Shown here: one piece after another, positions 1 through 8,990 of the stretch
Position numbering within the stretch: the stretch's first letter is position 1
Layout of the letters: each line of letters opens with the position of its first letter
NCBI RefSeq assembly: GCF_030065675.1
Contig: NZ_JASJDK010000009.1
Coordinates: forward strand, 32,569-96,568
Length of the DNA: 64,000 bases
Source: Mastigocoleus sp. MO_188.B34
Lineage (GTDB): Bacteria; Cyanobacteriota; Cyanobacteriia; Cyanobacteriales; Nostocaceae
Direction of reading: 5' to 3'
The notes under the pieces: model-generated
Told to the model about the DNA's origin: nothing
Database searches by the model: none
Seen by the model: the letters and a program-made list of their open reading frames with translations, nothing else
Made by a program: the position numbers and the translations under genes

Positions 1-290
1 TGTGGGTTTGGTCTGGCTCGGGAGAGCTTATATGGATTTGGTTTTGGTCTTTATTGGGAGGGGTGATCGCTTTATACAATGGTTCCCAATTACAACGATC
101 TATTTTCATCGGTAATGCACTTTTAACTCAGTTTTTAGTTTGTTTTCTTTTGTTATTACAAGGTGGTTGGATACCAATTGTACCTTCAGTATTATCCTTT
201 TTAATTACTACACTTTTTGTCAAAATATACACTGACTTTTCCGTTCAAAAGAAAGCATTAGGCTCTGTCCAGCAACCTGTACGCTATTGA
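1..290 (+). CDS. CHASE2 domain protein, C-terminal end (5' cut off by window)
   Basis: This is the last ~96 codons of a gene that begins before the window; the reading frame is open from base 3. The residues include a W-S-L-L-G-G motif and two or three hydrophobic segments (about 17-35, 40-60 and 62-80 of the visible part), which match the membrane-spanning C-terminus of cyanobacterial CHASE2 sensor proteins that I recall. No kinase or cyclase domain follows; the protein stops about 15 residues after the last helix. CHASE2 domains are extracytoplasmic sensors with an unknown ligand. The neighbours (DUF928 and TPR-CHAT) are the usual companions of this kind of gene in cyanobacteria, which supports the call. 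The sensor domain itself lies outside the window, so it is unseen. Confidence 0.6.
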   Translation, partial: WVWSGSGELIWIWFWSLLGGVIALYNGSQLQRSIFIGNALLTQFLVCFLLLLQGGWIPIVPSVLSFLITTLFVKIYTDFSVQKKALGSVQQPVRY

Positions 291-334
291 TATAAAAATT
301 AATTTGTAAGCATCGCAAGAAGTTCAGTTGACCT

Positions 335-440
335 TATCTTTATTGCAATTAATTTTTGTTGCACTTTCTTTATTGCAATTAATTTATTGTATTTTCTTTA
401 TTGCAATTAATTTCTTGCATTTTCTTTTATTGCATTGTGT
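335..440. repeat. Tandem ~30-bp AT-rich repeat upstream of DUF928 gene
   Basis: Three to four imperfect copies of a unit containing TTTATTGCAATTAATTT lie directly before the DUF928 gene, with a period of about 28-30 bp. They fill the leader between the CHASE2 stop and the DUF928 start. Function unknown. Confidence 0.75.
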
Positions 441-448
441 AATCCCTA

Positions 449-1291
449 ATGACTAAGAATAAGCTTTCTTTTTTACAGATGCTGCTTCCTTGCTTGCTCG
501 CTTTGACAATTATTAATGTTACGCGATCCCCAGCATATTCTAATCAGTCAGATAGCAGCAGAATCCGCTTTATTGAACCAACTTTAAATAAAAAACCAGC
601 AAATAGAGGCGCACCAAAAGACCGGAAAGGAGCAGGAACTCGTAGTGAAGAATGTCCTGCAACTAAACCCGATTTTACTGCTTTAGTACCATTAATGCAG
701 ATTGGTGAAAAACCAGATCCCCAAAAAATTGCAGATCCATCGTCAAAATCGGGTTTGGGGTTAACAACCTTAGAATATCCAACCTTTTGGTTTTATGTTC
801 CTCATACATCCGGTAAAATCAATTCTTTAAAGTTTGTGTTGTTGGATGAAGCCAAGAACCCTATGACAAAAGAGCCGATTCGGGTTGATATACCTCAAAA
901 ACCGGGAACGATTGGGATCAAGCTTTCTAAAACAGCAAAACCTTTAGAAATCGGAAAGTACTATCACTGGTATTTTTTAGTAGATTGCAATCCGCGAAGT
1001 ATTTCTGAGGATATGGCTATTGAGGGTTTTGTTAAAAGGATCCCTCTACAACCAAATTTAAAACAAGAATTGGAAGGTGCTACACCACAGCAAAAAGCAA
1101 AAATTTATGCTCGAGCAGGTATTTGGCAAGATGCGATCGCAATATTAGCTAAACTTCGTCGTAATAAACCACAAAATACCTTATTTTTGAATGATTGGAA
1201 AGATTTATTGCAATCTGTTGACTTGGACGAGATTGCTAATGAACCAATTCAAGATTGTTGTAGTAATGCGAAACACATTAGTAGTAAGTAA
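449..1291 (+). CDS. Secreted DUF928 domain protein
   Basis: A 280-aa protein of the cyanobacterial DUF928 family, whose biochemical role is not known. It starts with a signal-peptide-like stretch (residues about 6-31, ending near AYSNQ). Residues about 95-205 carry the family core: T-F-W-F-Y-V-P, a beta-rich section and the hallmark Y-Y-H-W-Y-F-L-V-D-C followed by V-K-R-I. The C-terminal 70 residues look helical (Q-K-A-K-I-Y-A-R-A-G-I-W-Q-D-A) and end in a Cys pair. It lies 158 bp after the CHASE2 gene on the same strand and convergent with the TPR-CHAT gene. This trio recurs in cyanobacteria, which suggests an envelope-located sensing system, but that is inference. The start codon has no clear Shine-Dalgarno sequence. 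Confidence 0.85.
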   Translation: MTKNKLSFLQMLLPCLLALTIINVTRSPAYSNQSDSSRIRFIEPTLNKKPANRGAPKDRKGAGTRSEECPATKPDFTALVPLMQIGEKPDPQKIADPSSKSGLGLTTLEYPTFWFYVPHTSGKINSLKFVLLDEAKNPMTKEPIRVDIPQKPGTIGIKLSKTAKPLEIGKYYHWYFLVDCNPRSISEDMAIEGFVKRIPLQPNLKQELEGATPQQKAKIYARAGIWQDAIAILAKLRRNKPQNTLFLNDWKDLLQSVDLDEIANEPIQDCCSNAKHISSK

Positions 1292-1309
1292 TGAGTAAGA
1301 ATTAAATGA

Positions 1310-1363
1310 TAACAGTTAACTGTAGCCCGTAACGGCGTGGCGTTAGCCATAAACTGATAACCG
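1310..1363. repeat. Dispersed palindromic element, copy 1
   Basis: The sequence around TAACTGTAGCCCGTAACGGC, with GCGTGGCGTTAGCC next to it, sits between the convergent DUF928 and CHAT genes. Its reverse complement is closely matched at 59096-59150 (same flanks, TTAACTGTAGCCCG and GATAACnGT), so it is a dispersed repeat of this genome. Confidence 0.7.
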
Positions 1364-4084
1364 TCAAAACCAATTTCCCACCAAAACATACGGAGCCCAA
1401 TAAAATGGGTGTGGTTGGTGTTTTCGAAAAACTAACCTTTGAGCTTCACTTAAAGCTTCCGCTTTGCTGATGTTTGGATTTTTGGCTAATTGCTCATAAA
1501 ATTCTGCCATCAGCACAGAGGTAGATTCATCGTCAACTCGCCATAATGAAGCAACTGTACTACTTGCTCCCGAACGTACTGCGATTCCCGCTAACCCCAA
1601 AGCTGCTCGTTTATCTCCTGTTGCGGTTTCGCAAGCACTGAGGACTAGTAGTTCAATTGGATTAAGTTTGCGAAATCTTTTCCCTTGTAACTCTTCTCTA
1701 CTTTGGAGTACTTCTTTTAATTCCTTAGCATTAATTCTCTCGTTCCAAGTAAGAATAAACGTGTCTTCTACTTGGGAACTGAATTTACCATGGGTTGCAA
1801 GATGAATAATGGGATAGGAAACAGAAGTAACCTGTTTTTCGATGTTTTCATTTGTAAATGAATCATTGAGAATTTTTATCGAGGGAATTTTAGATTGAAT
1901 TTTTTCTAACTCTGTAGCGACGTGAGGTAAAGCACGAAAACCTCCACGGGGTTCTGTAATTCCACCGGTTAAAGCTCTAAGTTTTTTGTCTTCTTCGGAA
2001 GGTGTTACCAATTGCAACCCAGGAGCTAAAGCAAGGCTGTATTTTTCCATGAGATAATGTTTCCCATCGTACAACGCTGCCATGGGAATATTACGTAAGA
2101 AATCATCCAAAACAAATACTAAATTTTTAATTTTATGTTTTTCTAAGTCTTTTTCTATTGGTTTGATTAACCAGTTGTATACTTCTTGGGAAAGTTGTTC
2201 GCGATCGCTAAAGGTAAAGCGTTGTTGTACTTTTTGACGCAGTAGTTTTAGGGTATTTTCGACTTCGCTTTGTGGTTTTTTGGTTCTGTAATGGCGAAGT
2301 TCTTTGACACGAGATAATTTAACCACTGTTTCGATGTGATCGGGCAAAATAATTGGGTAGATAACTGCTGTGGGGATTTTTCCATCATCTACAATTTGGT
2401 CGATTCTTTTCGGTTGAGCGATGGAACAAGCATCCCGGAAAAAGTTATCGATTTGAGCTAATTGTAACGCTTCAATGACGTCGCGGGCTTGCTTTAAATT
2501 TTTTGAAGGAACATTAGAAGGTTCTAAAAGTAAACTTACTAGCTGTCGATACAACGGTTCTACTTCATCTCTAAAGTCAAACTGAGTATCGGGATTGAGA
2601 GCTACTAAATCGCTGCGTAAGGATTGGAGGGATTCTATGGCTAGGGTATAAGCTTTAATAGCTCCCTGTGCATCTCCTTGCTTCAAAAGTATCCTTCCTA
2701 ATTGCCATTCCCACTGATATTTAATGTCTGACGCATTGATATTCTGGGCTAAAAGAAGAGCTGATTTTGTATATTGACTGGCAATTTTCGATTGTTTGTT
2801 GTATTCATATACCCGAGCTAGATTCCCCAAAGCATAGGACTCAGAACGAGTATCTCCAAGCTCTTTGGCTTGTTTAATTGCTTTTGTTAGTAATCGAGCC
2901 ACATTTTCCAGATTCTGATAATTTTTTTCCTGGCTGGGGTTTTCTTGTTGTGCAAAACATACTAGGCTTTGGGCAAAATTCACCTTTGCGTAAACTGCAC
3001 TCCGACTAGGGCTTAAACTATCAATTTCTGTTTGCAGCGATCGTAATTCTTCTACTTTTGGTTGCTGCTGTAGTTCTAGTAAAGCCCTCAAATAATTTAA
3101 TTTTGCCTGTACTTCGCCGATTTTTGAAGTTGATTTACTGGCACTTTTTTGATAAAAATTAGCTGAATTTCGATAATGACCCAAGGCTTCAGATTTCTTC
3201 GTAATTCTGCCACAAGAGAAAGGTGAAGACTTATTTCCATTCCCCGCATCTCTTAGCTGACTCCTTCTCCCAAACAAGAATTCTGTGTTACCTAAACTCA
3301 ATAAAGTTGCGCTTTCTTCTTGGGGGGATCTTAATTTTTCCGCTACAACCAAACTCTGTTTTAATAATTCTGTGGACTCCTTTAAATGTCCATTTGCACG
3401 TTTAATATCACCCAAACTACGCAACCCTGCAACTTTAATCCCAAGGTTTGGTTGTTTTCGTAAAGTTTGTTCTATTTCCTTGAATATTTTTTGCGATCGC
3501 TGGTAAAAACCTAAGCTTTGTAATGCCGTTATTTCATTAATTTGGCTCCCAATTTTACCGGTTTCATCATTAACTTCACCATAGATTTTAGCGGCTTGAT
3601 TCCAAGATTTAATTGCTTCTTCTGCTTTTCCCTGAGTTAATTGCAGATTTCCTTGGGTATTAAGAGTTAAGGCTAAAATCTTTTTTACGGGATCGGAATT
3701 AAGTTTTAAACCATTAAGCAAATTAAGGCTATTTCTTACATTTTCAGTTGCTTGGGTTAAATTTCCCTGTTTTTGCTCGGTTAGGGAAAGATAGTTCAAC
3801 GCCAAAACTTGATTTAAAATATCGCCTCGGGATTGATAGATATTTGCTGCTTGCGTTAACAACTTTGCAGCGAGGGGAAATTTTCCTAACTGATAGAAAT
3901 TTTTGCCCTTTTGCAGCAATCGATCTGGGTGTGTTGTTAATTCTAGTTGTTGTGTGAGTTTCGTATGTTTGGGGAAGGAAGTTATTTGGGAATTTGCCGG
4001 TATCATATCGATACCTAAACTAAAAAATAGTCCCAACAAAACTAAAAGGACAACTTTTAATCGAAAAGTCCAGGTTCTAACCAT
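1364..4084 (-). CDS. Exported TPR-CHAT (caspase-like) protein
   Basis: A 906-aa protein with an N-terminal signal peptide or anchor (residues about 8-30), TPR repeats over about 50-490 and a C-terminal CHAT domain (about 590-905). CHAT domains are caspase-clan (C14-like) peptidase modules. The expected His-Cys dyad is present: His765 in H-L-A-T-H-G and Cys818 in L-S-A-C-E-T-A. The conserved G-S-A-S-S-T-V-A-S-L-W and C-terminal Y-W-A-P-Y-V-L-V-G motifs are intact, so an active peptidase is plausible. Residues about 273-295 form a low-complexity insertion inside the TPR array, as if a small repeat had been inserted. The gene faces the CHASE2-DUF928 pair, so the set may form one extracytoplasmic system. 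Substrate and trigger are unknown. Confidence 0.9.
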   Translation of the reverse strand: MVRTWTFRLKVVLLVLLGLFFSLGIDMIPANSQITSFPKHTKLTQQLELTTHPDRLLQKGKNFYQLGKFPLAAKLLTQAANIYQSRGDILNQVLALNYLSLTEQKQGNLTQATENVRNSLNLLNGLKLNSDPVKKILALTLNTQGNLQLTQGKAEEAIKSWNQAAKIYGEVNDETGKIGSQINEITALQSLGFYQRSQKIFKEIEQTLRKQPNLGIKVAGLRSLGDIKRANGHLKESTELLKQSLVVAEKLRSPQEESATLLSLGNTEFLFGRRSQLRDAGNGNKSSPFSCGRITKKSEALGHYRNSANFYQKSASKSTSKIGEVQAKLNYLRALLELQQQPKVEELRSLQTEIDSLSPSRSAVYAKVNFAQSLVCFAQQENPSQEKNYQNLENVARLLTKAIKQAKELGDTRSESYALGNLARVYEYNKQSKIASQYTKSALLLAQNINASDIKYQWEWQLGRILLKQGDAQGAIKAYTLAIESLQSLRSDLVALNPDTQFDFRDEVEPLYRQLVSLLLEPSNVPSKNLKQARDVIEALQLAQIDNFFRDACSIAQPKRIDQIVDDGKIPTAVIYPIILPDHIETVVKLSRVKELRHYRTKKPQSEVENTLKLLRQKVQQRFTFSDREQLSQEVYNWLIKPIEKDLEKHKIKNLVFVLDDFLRNIPMAALYDGKHYLMEKYSLALAPGLQLVTPSEEDKKLRALTGGITEPRGGFRALPHVATELEKIQSKIPSIKILNDSFTNENIEKQVTSVSYPIIHLATHGKFSSQVEDTFILTWNERINAKELKEVLQSREELQGKRFRKLNPIELLVLSACETATGDKRAALGLAGIAVRSGASSTVASLWRVDDESTSVLMAEFYEQLAKNPNISKAEALSEAQRLVFRKHQPHPFYWAPYVLVGNWF

Positions 4085-4385
4085 GAATTGCTCAGCTGTT
4101 AATTAATCCCCATTTTTAAGGGATCTTGGGGGACCTAATGGAAAATTTTATCTTTTAGCAAGTTCTGTGGACACGTAAAATTAAAAATTTGGGTTTATGC
4201 ATCTTTTTTTTTTGAAAACCAAAATAATCGAGTTCTCTAAATTCACCTGGAGAAGACTTTGATTTATTTTCGTAAATAATGCAAGCAAAGCATATGATAA
4301 TTCTTCTACCCGATTGCGATTTTGACTGACAAAATATAAAGTAACTAAGATTTACCTTTATATAAAAAGTAGAAGAATTAAAACT
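4085..4385. other. Divergent intergenic region between CHAT and GT2 genes
   Basis: No gene is supported. Bases about 4101-4140 contain a cyanobacterial dispersed repeat (TCCCC, TTTTTAAGGG, GGGGGA) related to the one at 61225-61300. The rest is AT-rich and must hold the two divergent promoters; no operator was recognised. Confidence 0.6.
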
Positions 4386-5582
4386 ATGACACTCAGCCTG
4401 TGCATGATTGTCAAAAACGAAGCACAAGCATTGCCCAGATGCTTAAAAAGCGTTAAAAATGTTGTTGATGAAATCATAGTGTTGGACACTGGTTCAACCG
4501 ATAAGACGCCACAAATCGCTAAAAAATTAGGAGCCAAGATTTACCAATACGAATGGTGTAATGATTTTAGTGCGGCTCGAAATCAAGCTTTAAAATACGT
4601 TACCGGTGATTGGGTTTTAATTTTAGATGCAGATGAAACCCTAAATCCAGAGGTTATCTCGCCTTTGCGCGAGGTTCTTAAAATGGAAGAATACTTACTA
4701 GTTAATCTTCTGCGTCAGGAAATAGGTGCAAAGCAATCTCCTTATTCTTTAGTTTCCCGTTTGTTTAGAAATCATCCAGGAATTCGTTTTGACCGTCCGT
4801 ATCATGCTTTAGTAGACGATAGTATTACAGAGATTATCGCTGCTGAGCCACAATGGCAAATTGGAAGACTACCAGGAGTTGCAATTTTCCATACAGGATA
4901 TCAACAAACTGCGATCGCAAAACATAATAAATACGAACGAGCACAAACAGCAATGGAAGCATTTTTGGCTCAGCATCCAGATGAACCTTATGTTTGCAGC
5001 AAATTAGGTGCATTGTATGTCGAAATTGGAAAACTACCTCAAGGAATAGAATTACTGCGTCGGGGACTATCTGCGAAAGATGCAGAAGATCAGGTTTTAT
5101 ATGAACTACATTATCATCTGGGAATTGCTTACACCAGAACTGATGATATTAATAAAGCAATTTCTCAATACAATTCAGCTATTAAATTACTCATAGATCC
5201 CATGCTCAAACTGGGAGCATATAATAATCTGGGTAACTTGCTCAAAGAAACTGGGAATTTAACCGGAGCCAAAGCGGCTTATGAAACAGCAGTAAAACTA
5301 GATCCCAATTTTGCTACCGGATATTTTAATTTAGGGACAACACTCAAAGCAATGGGTTCATTAGCAGAAGCAATTAAGGCTTATCGTCGAGCAATTTTGC
5401 TTCAACCCGACTACGCTCAAGCATATCAAAACTTGGGGGTTCTACTTCTCAAATCCGGTTACATAAAAGATAGTAAAGTTGCTTTTAACAATGCCATAAC
5501 CCTTTATAAACAGCAAGACCCCGAGCAAGCAAAGGAATTATTTGAAGGTTTAAAAGATATGGGTGTAGCAATTGAAAATTAA
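4386..5582 (+). CDS. Family 2 glycosyltransferase with TPR repeats
   Basis: A 398-aa fusion. The N-terminal ~200 residues are a GT-A glycosyltransferase of family GT2 (SunT/WaaE-like), with the opening S-L-C-M-I-V-K-N-E, the nucleotide-sugar loop D-T-G-S-T-D and the metal-binding D-A-D in L-I-L-D-A-D-E-T (about residues 78-85). From about residue 195 to the end there are five or six TPR units, with typical G-N-L-L-K-E-T-G and N-L-G-V-L-L pairs. Known relatives transfer sugars to lipids, proteins or peptides; the acceptor cannot be told from sequence. It is cytosolic, with no membrane segment. It stands alone, divergent from the CHAT gene and convergent with the SDR gene. Confidence 0.9.
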   Translation: MTLSLCMIVKNEAQALPRCLKSVKNVVDEIIVLDTGSTDKTPQIAKKLGAKIYQYEWCNDFSAARNQALKYVTGDWVLILDADETLNPEVISPLREVLKMEEYLLVNLLRQEIGAKQSPYSLVSRLFRNHPGIRFDRPYHALVDDSITEIIAAEPQWQIGRLPGVAIFHTGYQQTAIAKHNKYERAQTAMEAFLAQHPDEPYVCSKLGALYVEIGKLPQGIELLRRGLSAKDAEDQVLYELHYHLGIAYTRTDDINKAISQYNSAIKLLIDPMLKLGAYNNLGNLLKETGNLTGAKAAYETAVKLDPNFATGYFNLGTTLKAMGSLAEAIKAYRRAILLQPDYAQAYQNLGVLLLKSGYIKDSKVAFNNAITLYKQQDPEQAKELFEGLKDMGVAIEN

Positions 5583-5711
5583 ATAGATCCGTCTACATAT
5601 CCTCATCCATAATATTACTGTGATTGGATGTGCTCAAAGTAATATTTTAATATATGCTTTAATTGCGTAAATACTGTTTTTGTATTACACAATCAAGCTG
5701 CGTACCAGATC

Positions 5712-5732
5712 ACCCAGCCGTTATGGCTGGGT
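5712..5732. other. Short hairpin between convergent genes
   Basis: ACCCAGCC and GGCTGGGT form a perfect 8-bp stem with a 5-nt loop between the convergent GT2 and SDR genes. There is no T-tract on either side, so it is not a canonical intrinsic terminator, though it could act as a bidirectional end. Confidence 0.4.
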
Positions 5733-5770
5733 TGAGGGCTGAAAACGTCCCATATTTATCTTGTAAAAAA

Positions 5771-6514
5771 TTAACCTTCGGACATATTTGCCTCGACAAC
5801 ATTTGCTGCAAAACTTTGGTAAGCACTGCCAATCTGCTTTGCCATTGAGCCAGGGAAAACATGAAAATCCCCATTCTCTAAGGCTTTGATGATACCTTCG
5901 GCAACTAATGTGGGAGGTTCTGCAATAGATGTCAGTCCTGCGGCATCACCCATATCCGTAGCAATGGGGCCGGGATGAACGCTCAGCACAATCGTGCCTT
6001 GCTCGCTCAATAGCTCCCGCAAGGCCTGGGTGATGGAATAAGCTGCAGCTTTGGAAGCAGAGTAAGTGGCAAAGTTGGAGAATGTCTTCATTGAAACAAC
6101 AGAGTTAAGTTGGGCAAATACTCCACCTCCGTTGGCTTTAAGCACTGGCGCGAACGCACTCGCCATGTGAATCAGACCATACACATTGATATTCATCTGG
6201 AATTCTAGGGATGCGATCGCATCACTTGCCAAAGGAGTACCACCTTTAAAGGCTCCCGCGTTGTTAACAACCACTTGCACATCAAAAGCAGTTTTAGCAG
6301 CAGCAGCAATAGATTGGGGGTCGCCTAAATCAATCTGAATTGGAACTACCTTTTCGCCGTATTTTTCAACTAGTGGGGAAACACTTTCTGGTTTACGAAC
6401 TGCGGCATACACTTTCTTCGCTCCACCTTCGATAAAGGATTCAACCAGCACCTTGCCGATACCGCGATTTGCACCTGTAACCAAAATGATTTTGTTGCTG
6501 ATGTCGTAGGCCAT
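5771..6514 (-). CDS. Short-chain dehydrogenase/reductase (SDR)
   Basis: A 247-aa classical SDR oxidoreductase. The NAD(P)-binding T-G-A-N-R-G-I-G motif is at residues 14-21, the N-N-A-G motif at about 87-90, the active-site Ser near 138 and Y-S-A-S-K (Y-x-x-x-K) at about 151-155. An Arg after the first strand (A-A-V-R-K-P) hints at an NADPH preference. The substrate is unknown. A GGAGAA sequence lies just before the ATG. It is 82 bp downstream of a TetR-family gene on the same strand, an arrangement typical of a regulator and its target enzyme, perhaps for detoxification of a reactive carbonyl; that role is inference. Confidence 0.92.
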   Translation of the reverse strand: MAYDISNKIILVTGANRGIGKVLVESFIEGGAKKVYAAVRKPESVSPLVEKYGEKVVPIQIDLGDPQSIAAAAKTAFDVQVVVNNAGAFKGGTPLASDAIASLEFQMNINVYGLIHMASAFAPVLKANGGGVFAQLNSVVSMKTFSNFATYSASKAAAYSITQALRELLSEQGTIVLSVHPGPIATDMGDAAGLTSIAEPPTLVAEGIIKALENGDFHVFPGSMAKQIGSAYQSFAANVVEANMSEG

Positions 6515-6596
6515 TTAAATTTCTCCTTATTTATTTGCGATGAAAAAACTTTGAACGATTGGTTTAAGTTAGATCAAAAAAATTAAACAACAAAAA

Positions 6597-7187
6597 TTAG
6601 CTGTCCTCTAGAAGAGAGATTGTGGCTTCTACCGCCCCTTCTAAGGTAGTGTGGTCATCCATCACGCGACCGAGCAACGCTATGCCCTGAGTCGTACAGA
6701 GCAACAAACGAGCCAGATTTCTCGGATTTGTCGCAGAACTCAATTCTCCTGCTGCTTGGGCGCGCCTTAGAGTTGCCGTGAAGGCATCTTCCACCTGTTT
6801 TAGATAGACCCGCATGACTTTAGCTATCGCCGGGTTGTCTGTATTGAAATCAGCAATGTTGGTGCCGAGCATACAGCCGCAACTGCCGGGTTGGCTATGC
6901 ATCTCCTGCCATTCCATCAGCAATTGCTTCAGGTTTGTCAAAGGAGAACCATCGGCACAAAGGCGATCGCATATATCCCTCAGATTAGTGCGACCATAGT
7001 ACTCCAACGCTTTGAGGAAAAGCGACTGCTTATTACCAAAGGTGTCATACAAGCTTTTTTTACCAATCCCCATATTTTTGAGCAATTCAGAAAGGCTTGT
7101 GGCTTCATAGCCATATGCCCAAAACACCTCCATCGCCTTACTTAAGGCTACTTCTGTGTCAAATTGCTTTTCGGGACCGCGAGTCAT
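6597..7187 (-). CDS. TetR/AcrR family transcriptional regulator
   Basis: A 196-aa regulator. Residues about 9-57 form the TetR helix-turn-helix, with the recognisable Y-G-Y-E-A-T-S-L-S-E-L and G-K-K-S-L-Y-D-T-F-G-N-K segments. The rest is a helical ligand-binding domain with a Cys pair (C-G-C-M-L-G) near residue 102. It probably represses itself and the downstream SDR gene in the same transcription unit; this is inferred from position only. No operator palindrome was identified by eye in the AT-rich 172-bp region upstream. Confidence 0.92.
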   Translation of the reverse strand: MTRGPEKQFDTEVALSKAMEVFWAYGYEATSLSELLKNMGIGKKSLYDTFGNKQSLFLKALEYYGRTNLRDICDRLCADGSPLTNLKQLLMEWQEMHSQPGSCGCMLGTNIADFNTDNPAIAKVMRVYLKQVEDAFTATLRRAQAAGELSSATNPRNLARLLLCTTQGIALLGRVMDDHTTLEGAVEATISLLEDS

Positions 7188-7359
7188 TGAAAACCTGCTG
7201 TATGTTTAACCATGATGTAAAGTTAACACAACTTAAACCGCTCGGTCAAGGTTTATTTAAAAGATATATTCGGTGTGCTCATCCATACTTCAATAATCAA
7301 TAAAACTGAACAATGTACAAATGATGTGCCAAATTAATGCTTTGACATTATTTGGCGTA

Positions 7360-7944
7360 TTATGCTGAACTACTACTTTCCCCTTTTATAAAAGCAGCAC
7401 AAATCAAATGCGCTAAACGTAAAGCTTCTGGAACTTTCCCACAGTCCGTTAATCGTTGCAATACTTCTGCAACTATCTGTGGATCTTCACCGCAAACCTG
7501 AAATACGAAAGGTGGATAACTATAAATCTCACCTGCAAGCTTCAACAACTCAAGTCGTCTTTCTAGGTTTGGTAAGCGACTCATAGCATCTTTAACAGCA
7601 TCCAAGTTGGGTTGACGACGCATTACAGCAACGCAAGGAAGCTTTAGTTGTGCGTTTAATTGCGGTAAGTTCACCAAATTAAAGCCGCCAAACCCAATAC
7701 CATCAATTAAAACAATATGTAATTGTGGTAAAAACTTGCTACCAACTAATAACTTACAAATAGTTTCAGTTGCATTCCAGCCATCTTGTTCTAGTTCTCC
7801 CCACACCATCCCTTCAATACGAGTTCCAGCACAAACTATTCCTGCCAAATTAACATTTTTCCCACTACCACGAACGAAAGGTGCATCATCAAAACCGATC
7901 ACTCGGATTGTACGATTAAGTTTTAGCAGCGATTCAAGATTCAA
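7360..7944 (-). CDS. DUF99 family protein (putative endonuclease V-like)
   Basis: A protein of about 194 aa of the DUF99 family, which shares the RNase H-like fold of endonuclease V; its function is unproven. Supporting motifs are R-V-I-G-F-D-D-A-P-F near the N-terminus (Asp pair of the predicted active site), L-A-G-I-V-C-A-G-T-R, V-L-I-D-G-I-G-F-G-G-F-N (second acidic residue) and V-A-V-M-R-R-Q-P. There is no in-frame ATG near the start; TTG at 7944 (L-N-L-E-S-L-L) or TTG at 7962 are the candidates, and I prefer 7944 by recalled family length. It is divergent from the riboflavin-kinase-like remnant, which begins only 26 bp away. Confidence 0.85.
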   Translation of the reverse strand: MNLESLLKLNRTIRVIGFDDAPFVRGSGKNVNLAGIVCAGTRIEGMVWGELEQDGWNATETICKLLVGSKFLPQLHIVLIDGIGFGGFNLVNLPQLNAQLKLPCVAVMRRQPNLDAVKDAMSRLPNLERRLELLKLAGEIYSYPPFVFQVCGEDPQIVAEVLQRLTDCGKVPEALRLAHLICAAFIKGESSSSA

Positions 7945-7969
7945 AACCCATACCTCAAGCAAAATTTTT

Positions 7970-8222
7970 ATTTTAAGAACAGATAGCCATACTGGAAAGC
8001 ATGGGGACCCACAAGAGAAAATTTTAGAAATTGCTGCAGATGTGAAGCTACGAGATGAATATTCCTTGAAAGATGGAGATGGTATATGTGGAAGTTAAAG
8101 ATGGTGAGGTTAAGCCTTATATGTAAGCGATCCCTCCTTCAGAAAAATATGTTGCTAAAAATGAAACGATTGGCAGCTTTTTAAGAGAAAATCTAAAAAT
8201 TGAATTCGAGTATCACCCGTAG
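7970..8222 (+). pseudogene. Remnant of CTP-dependent riboflavin kinase-like (DUF120) gene
   Basis: Reading + from 7970 gives K-I-L-E-I-A-A-D-V-K-L-R-D followed by L-K-D-G-D. This resembles the end of archaeal-type riboflavin kinases (I-E-I-I-A-P-x-K-L-R and N-L-K-D-G-D in the Methanocaldococcus protein, from memory). At about 8079 the similarity moves to another frame (M-V-Y-V-E-V-K-D-G-E-V), which meets a TAA at 8124-8126 and then runs open to a TAG at 8220-8222. The first ~70 residues expected for the family are missing. With a missing N-terminus, a frameshift and a stop it is very probably dead. It could be a fragment of another family with the same motif. Confidence 0.5.
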
Positions 8223-8243
8223 TTTGTGAGACTGATCGATTTT

Positions 8244-8990
8244 ATGAAACGCCTATTTATTTTGCCTGCAACCATCTTATTGACGACAGTATTGGGAAGT
8301 TTCTTATCTACAACATTTGCTCAAATTTCAGAAAACCCACAACAAAATTCTCCAAATTCTACTGAGACTGAAACTCCAGTAGAACCTAAGCAAAAAGATT
8401 CTTCAACTCCCAATGAAACCGAAAACCCACTAGAACCGGAACAGCAAAATTCCCCAACCCTTAACGAAACTGAAGTTCCAGTAGAACCCAAACAACAAGA
8501 TTCTTTAACTCCTAGTGAAACCCAAAACCTAGAAGAACCAGAACAACAAAATTCTCCGATAATAGACGAGACAGAAACTCCAGCAAGATCCGAACAAAAA
8601 ACTTCCCCTACTGAGGATAAAAACAAAGAACCAGAAACGCCTGAAGCAAAAAAAGGTGCTTATGTCGGAATTCAGATGATTATTCTTACTCCCGAAATCG
8701 CCCAACAATTTAATAATGATCCAAGCACTAACTTGAAAGTCGCGGAAACCAAAGGAATACTGATCGTCAAAGTTTTTCCCAATTCACCAGCAGAAACTGC
8801 AGGTTTACGTCGGGGAGACATAATTACAGAAGTTTCTGGAAAACCAACTACTGACGCAAAAGAAGTGATTGAAATTGTCAACAATAGCAATGTTGGTGAA
8901 TCTTTACCCCTTACCGTAACTCGTGGGGATAAAACAAATTCTGTATCAGTTCGCTTAGGAGAAAAACCATCTGAGGAACCTGAAGATTAG
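8244..8990 (+). CDS. Secreted PDZ-domain protein with acidic Pro/Glu/Gln repeats
   Basis: About 248 aa from the ATG at 8244; a GTG at 8226 would add six residues. A clear signal peptide (M-K-R-L-F-I-L-P-A-T through T-F-A-Q) is followed by a disordered region (about 30-125) made of roughly six 19-22-residue units built around E-P-E-Q-Q-N-S and N-E-T-E. Residues about 135-245 form a PDZ domain of the HtrA/DegP type, with G-I-L-I-V-K-V-F-P-N-S-P-A, A-G-L-R-R-G-D-I-I and V-T-R-G-D-K. No protease domain is present, so it is a peptide-binding adaptor of the periplasm or envelope rather than an HtrA protease. Partners are unknown. Confidence 0.85.
   Translation: MKRLFILPATILLTTVLGSFLSTTFAQISENPQQNSPNSTETETPVEPKQKDSSTPNETENPLEPEQQNSPTLNETEVPVEPKQQDSLTPSETQNLEEPEQQNSPIIDETETPARSEQKTSPTEDKNKEPETPEAKKGAYVGIQMIILTPEIAQQFNNDPSTNLKVAETKGILIVKVFPNSPAETAGLRRGDIITEVSGKPTTDAKEVIEIVNNSNVGESLPLTVTRGDKTNSVSVRLGEKPSEEPED

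Noticed and set aside
5712..5732. Terminator between the convergent GT2 and SDR genes
   Set aside because: The stem is good but lacks a T-tract on both strands, so it was kept only as a hairpin.
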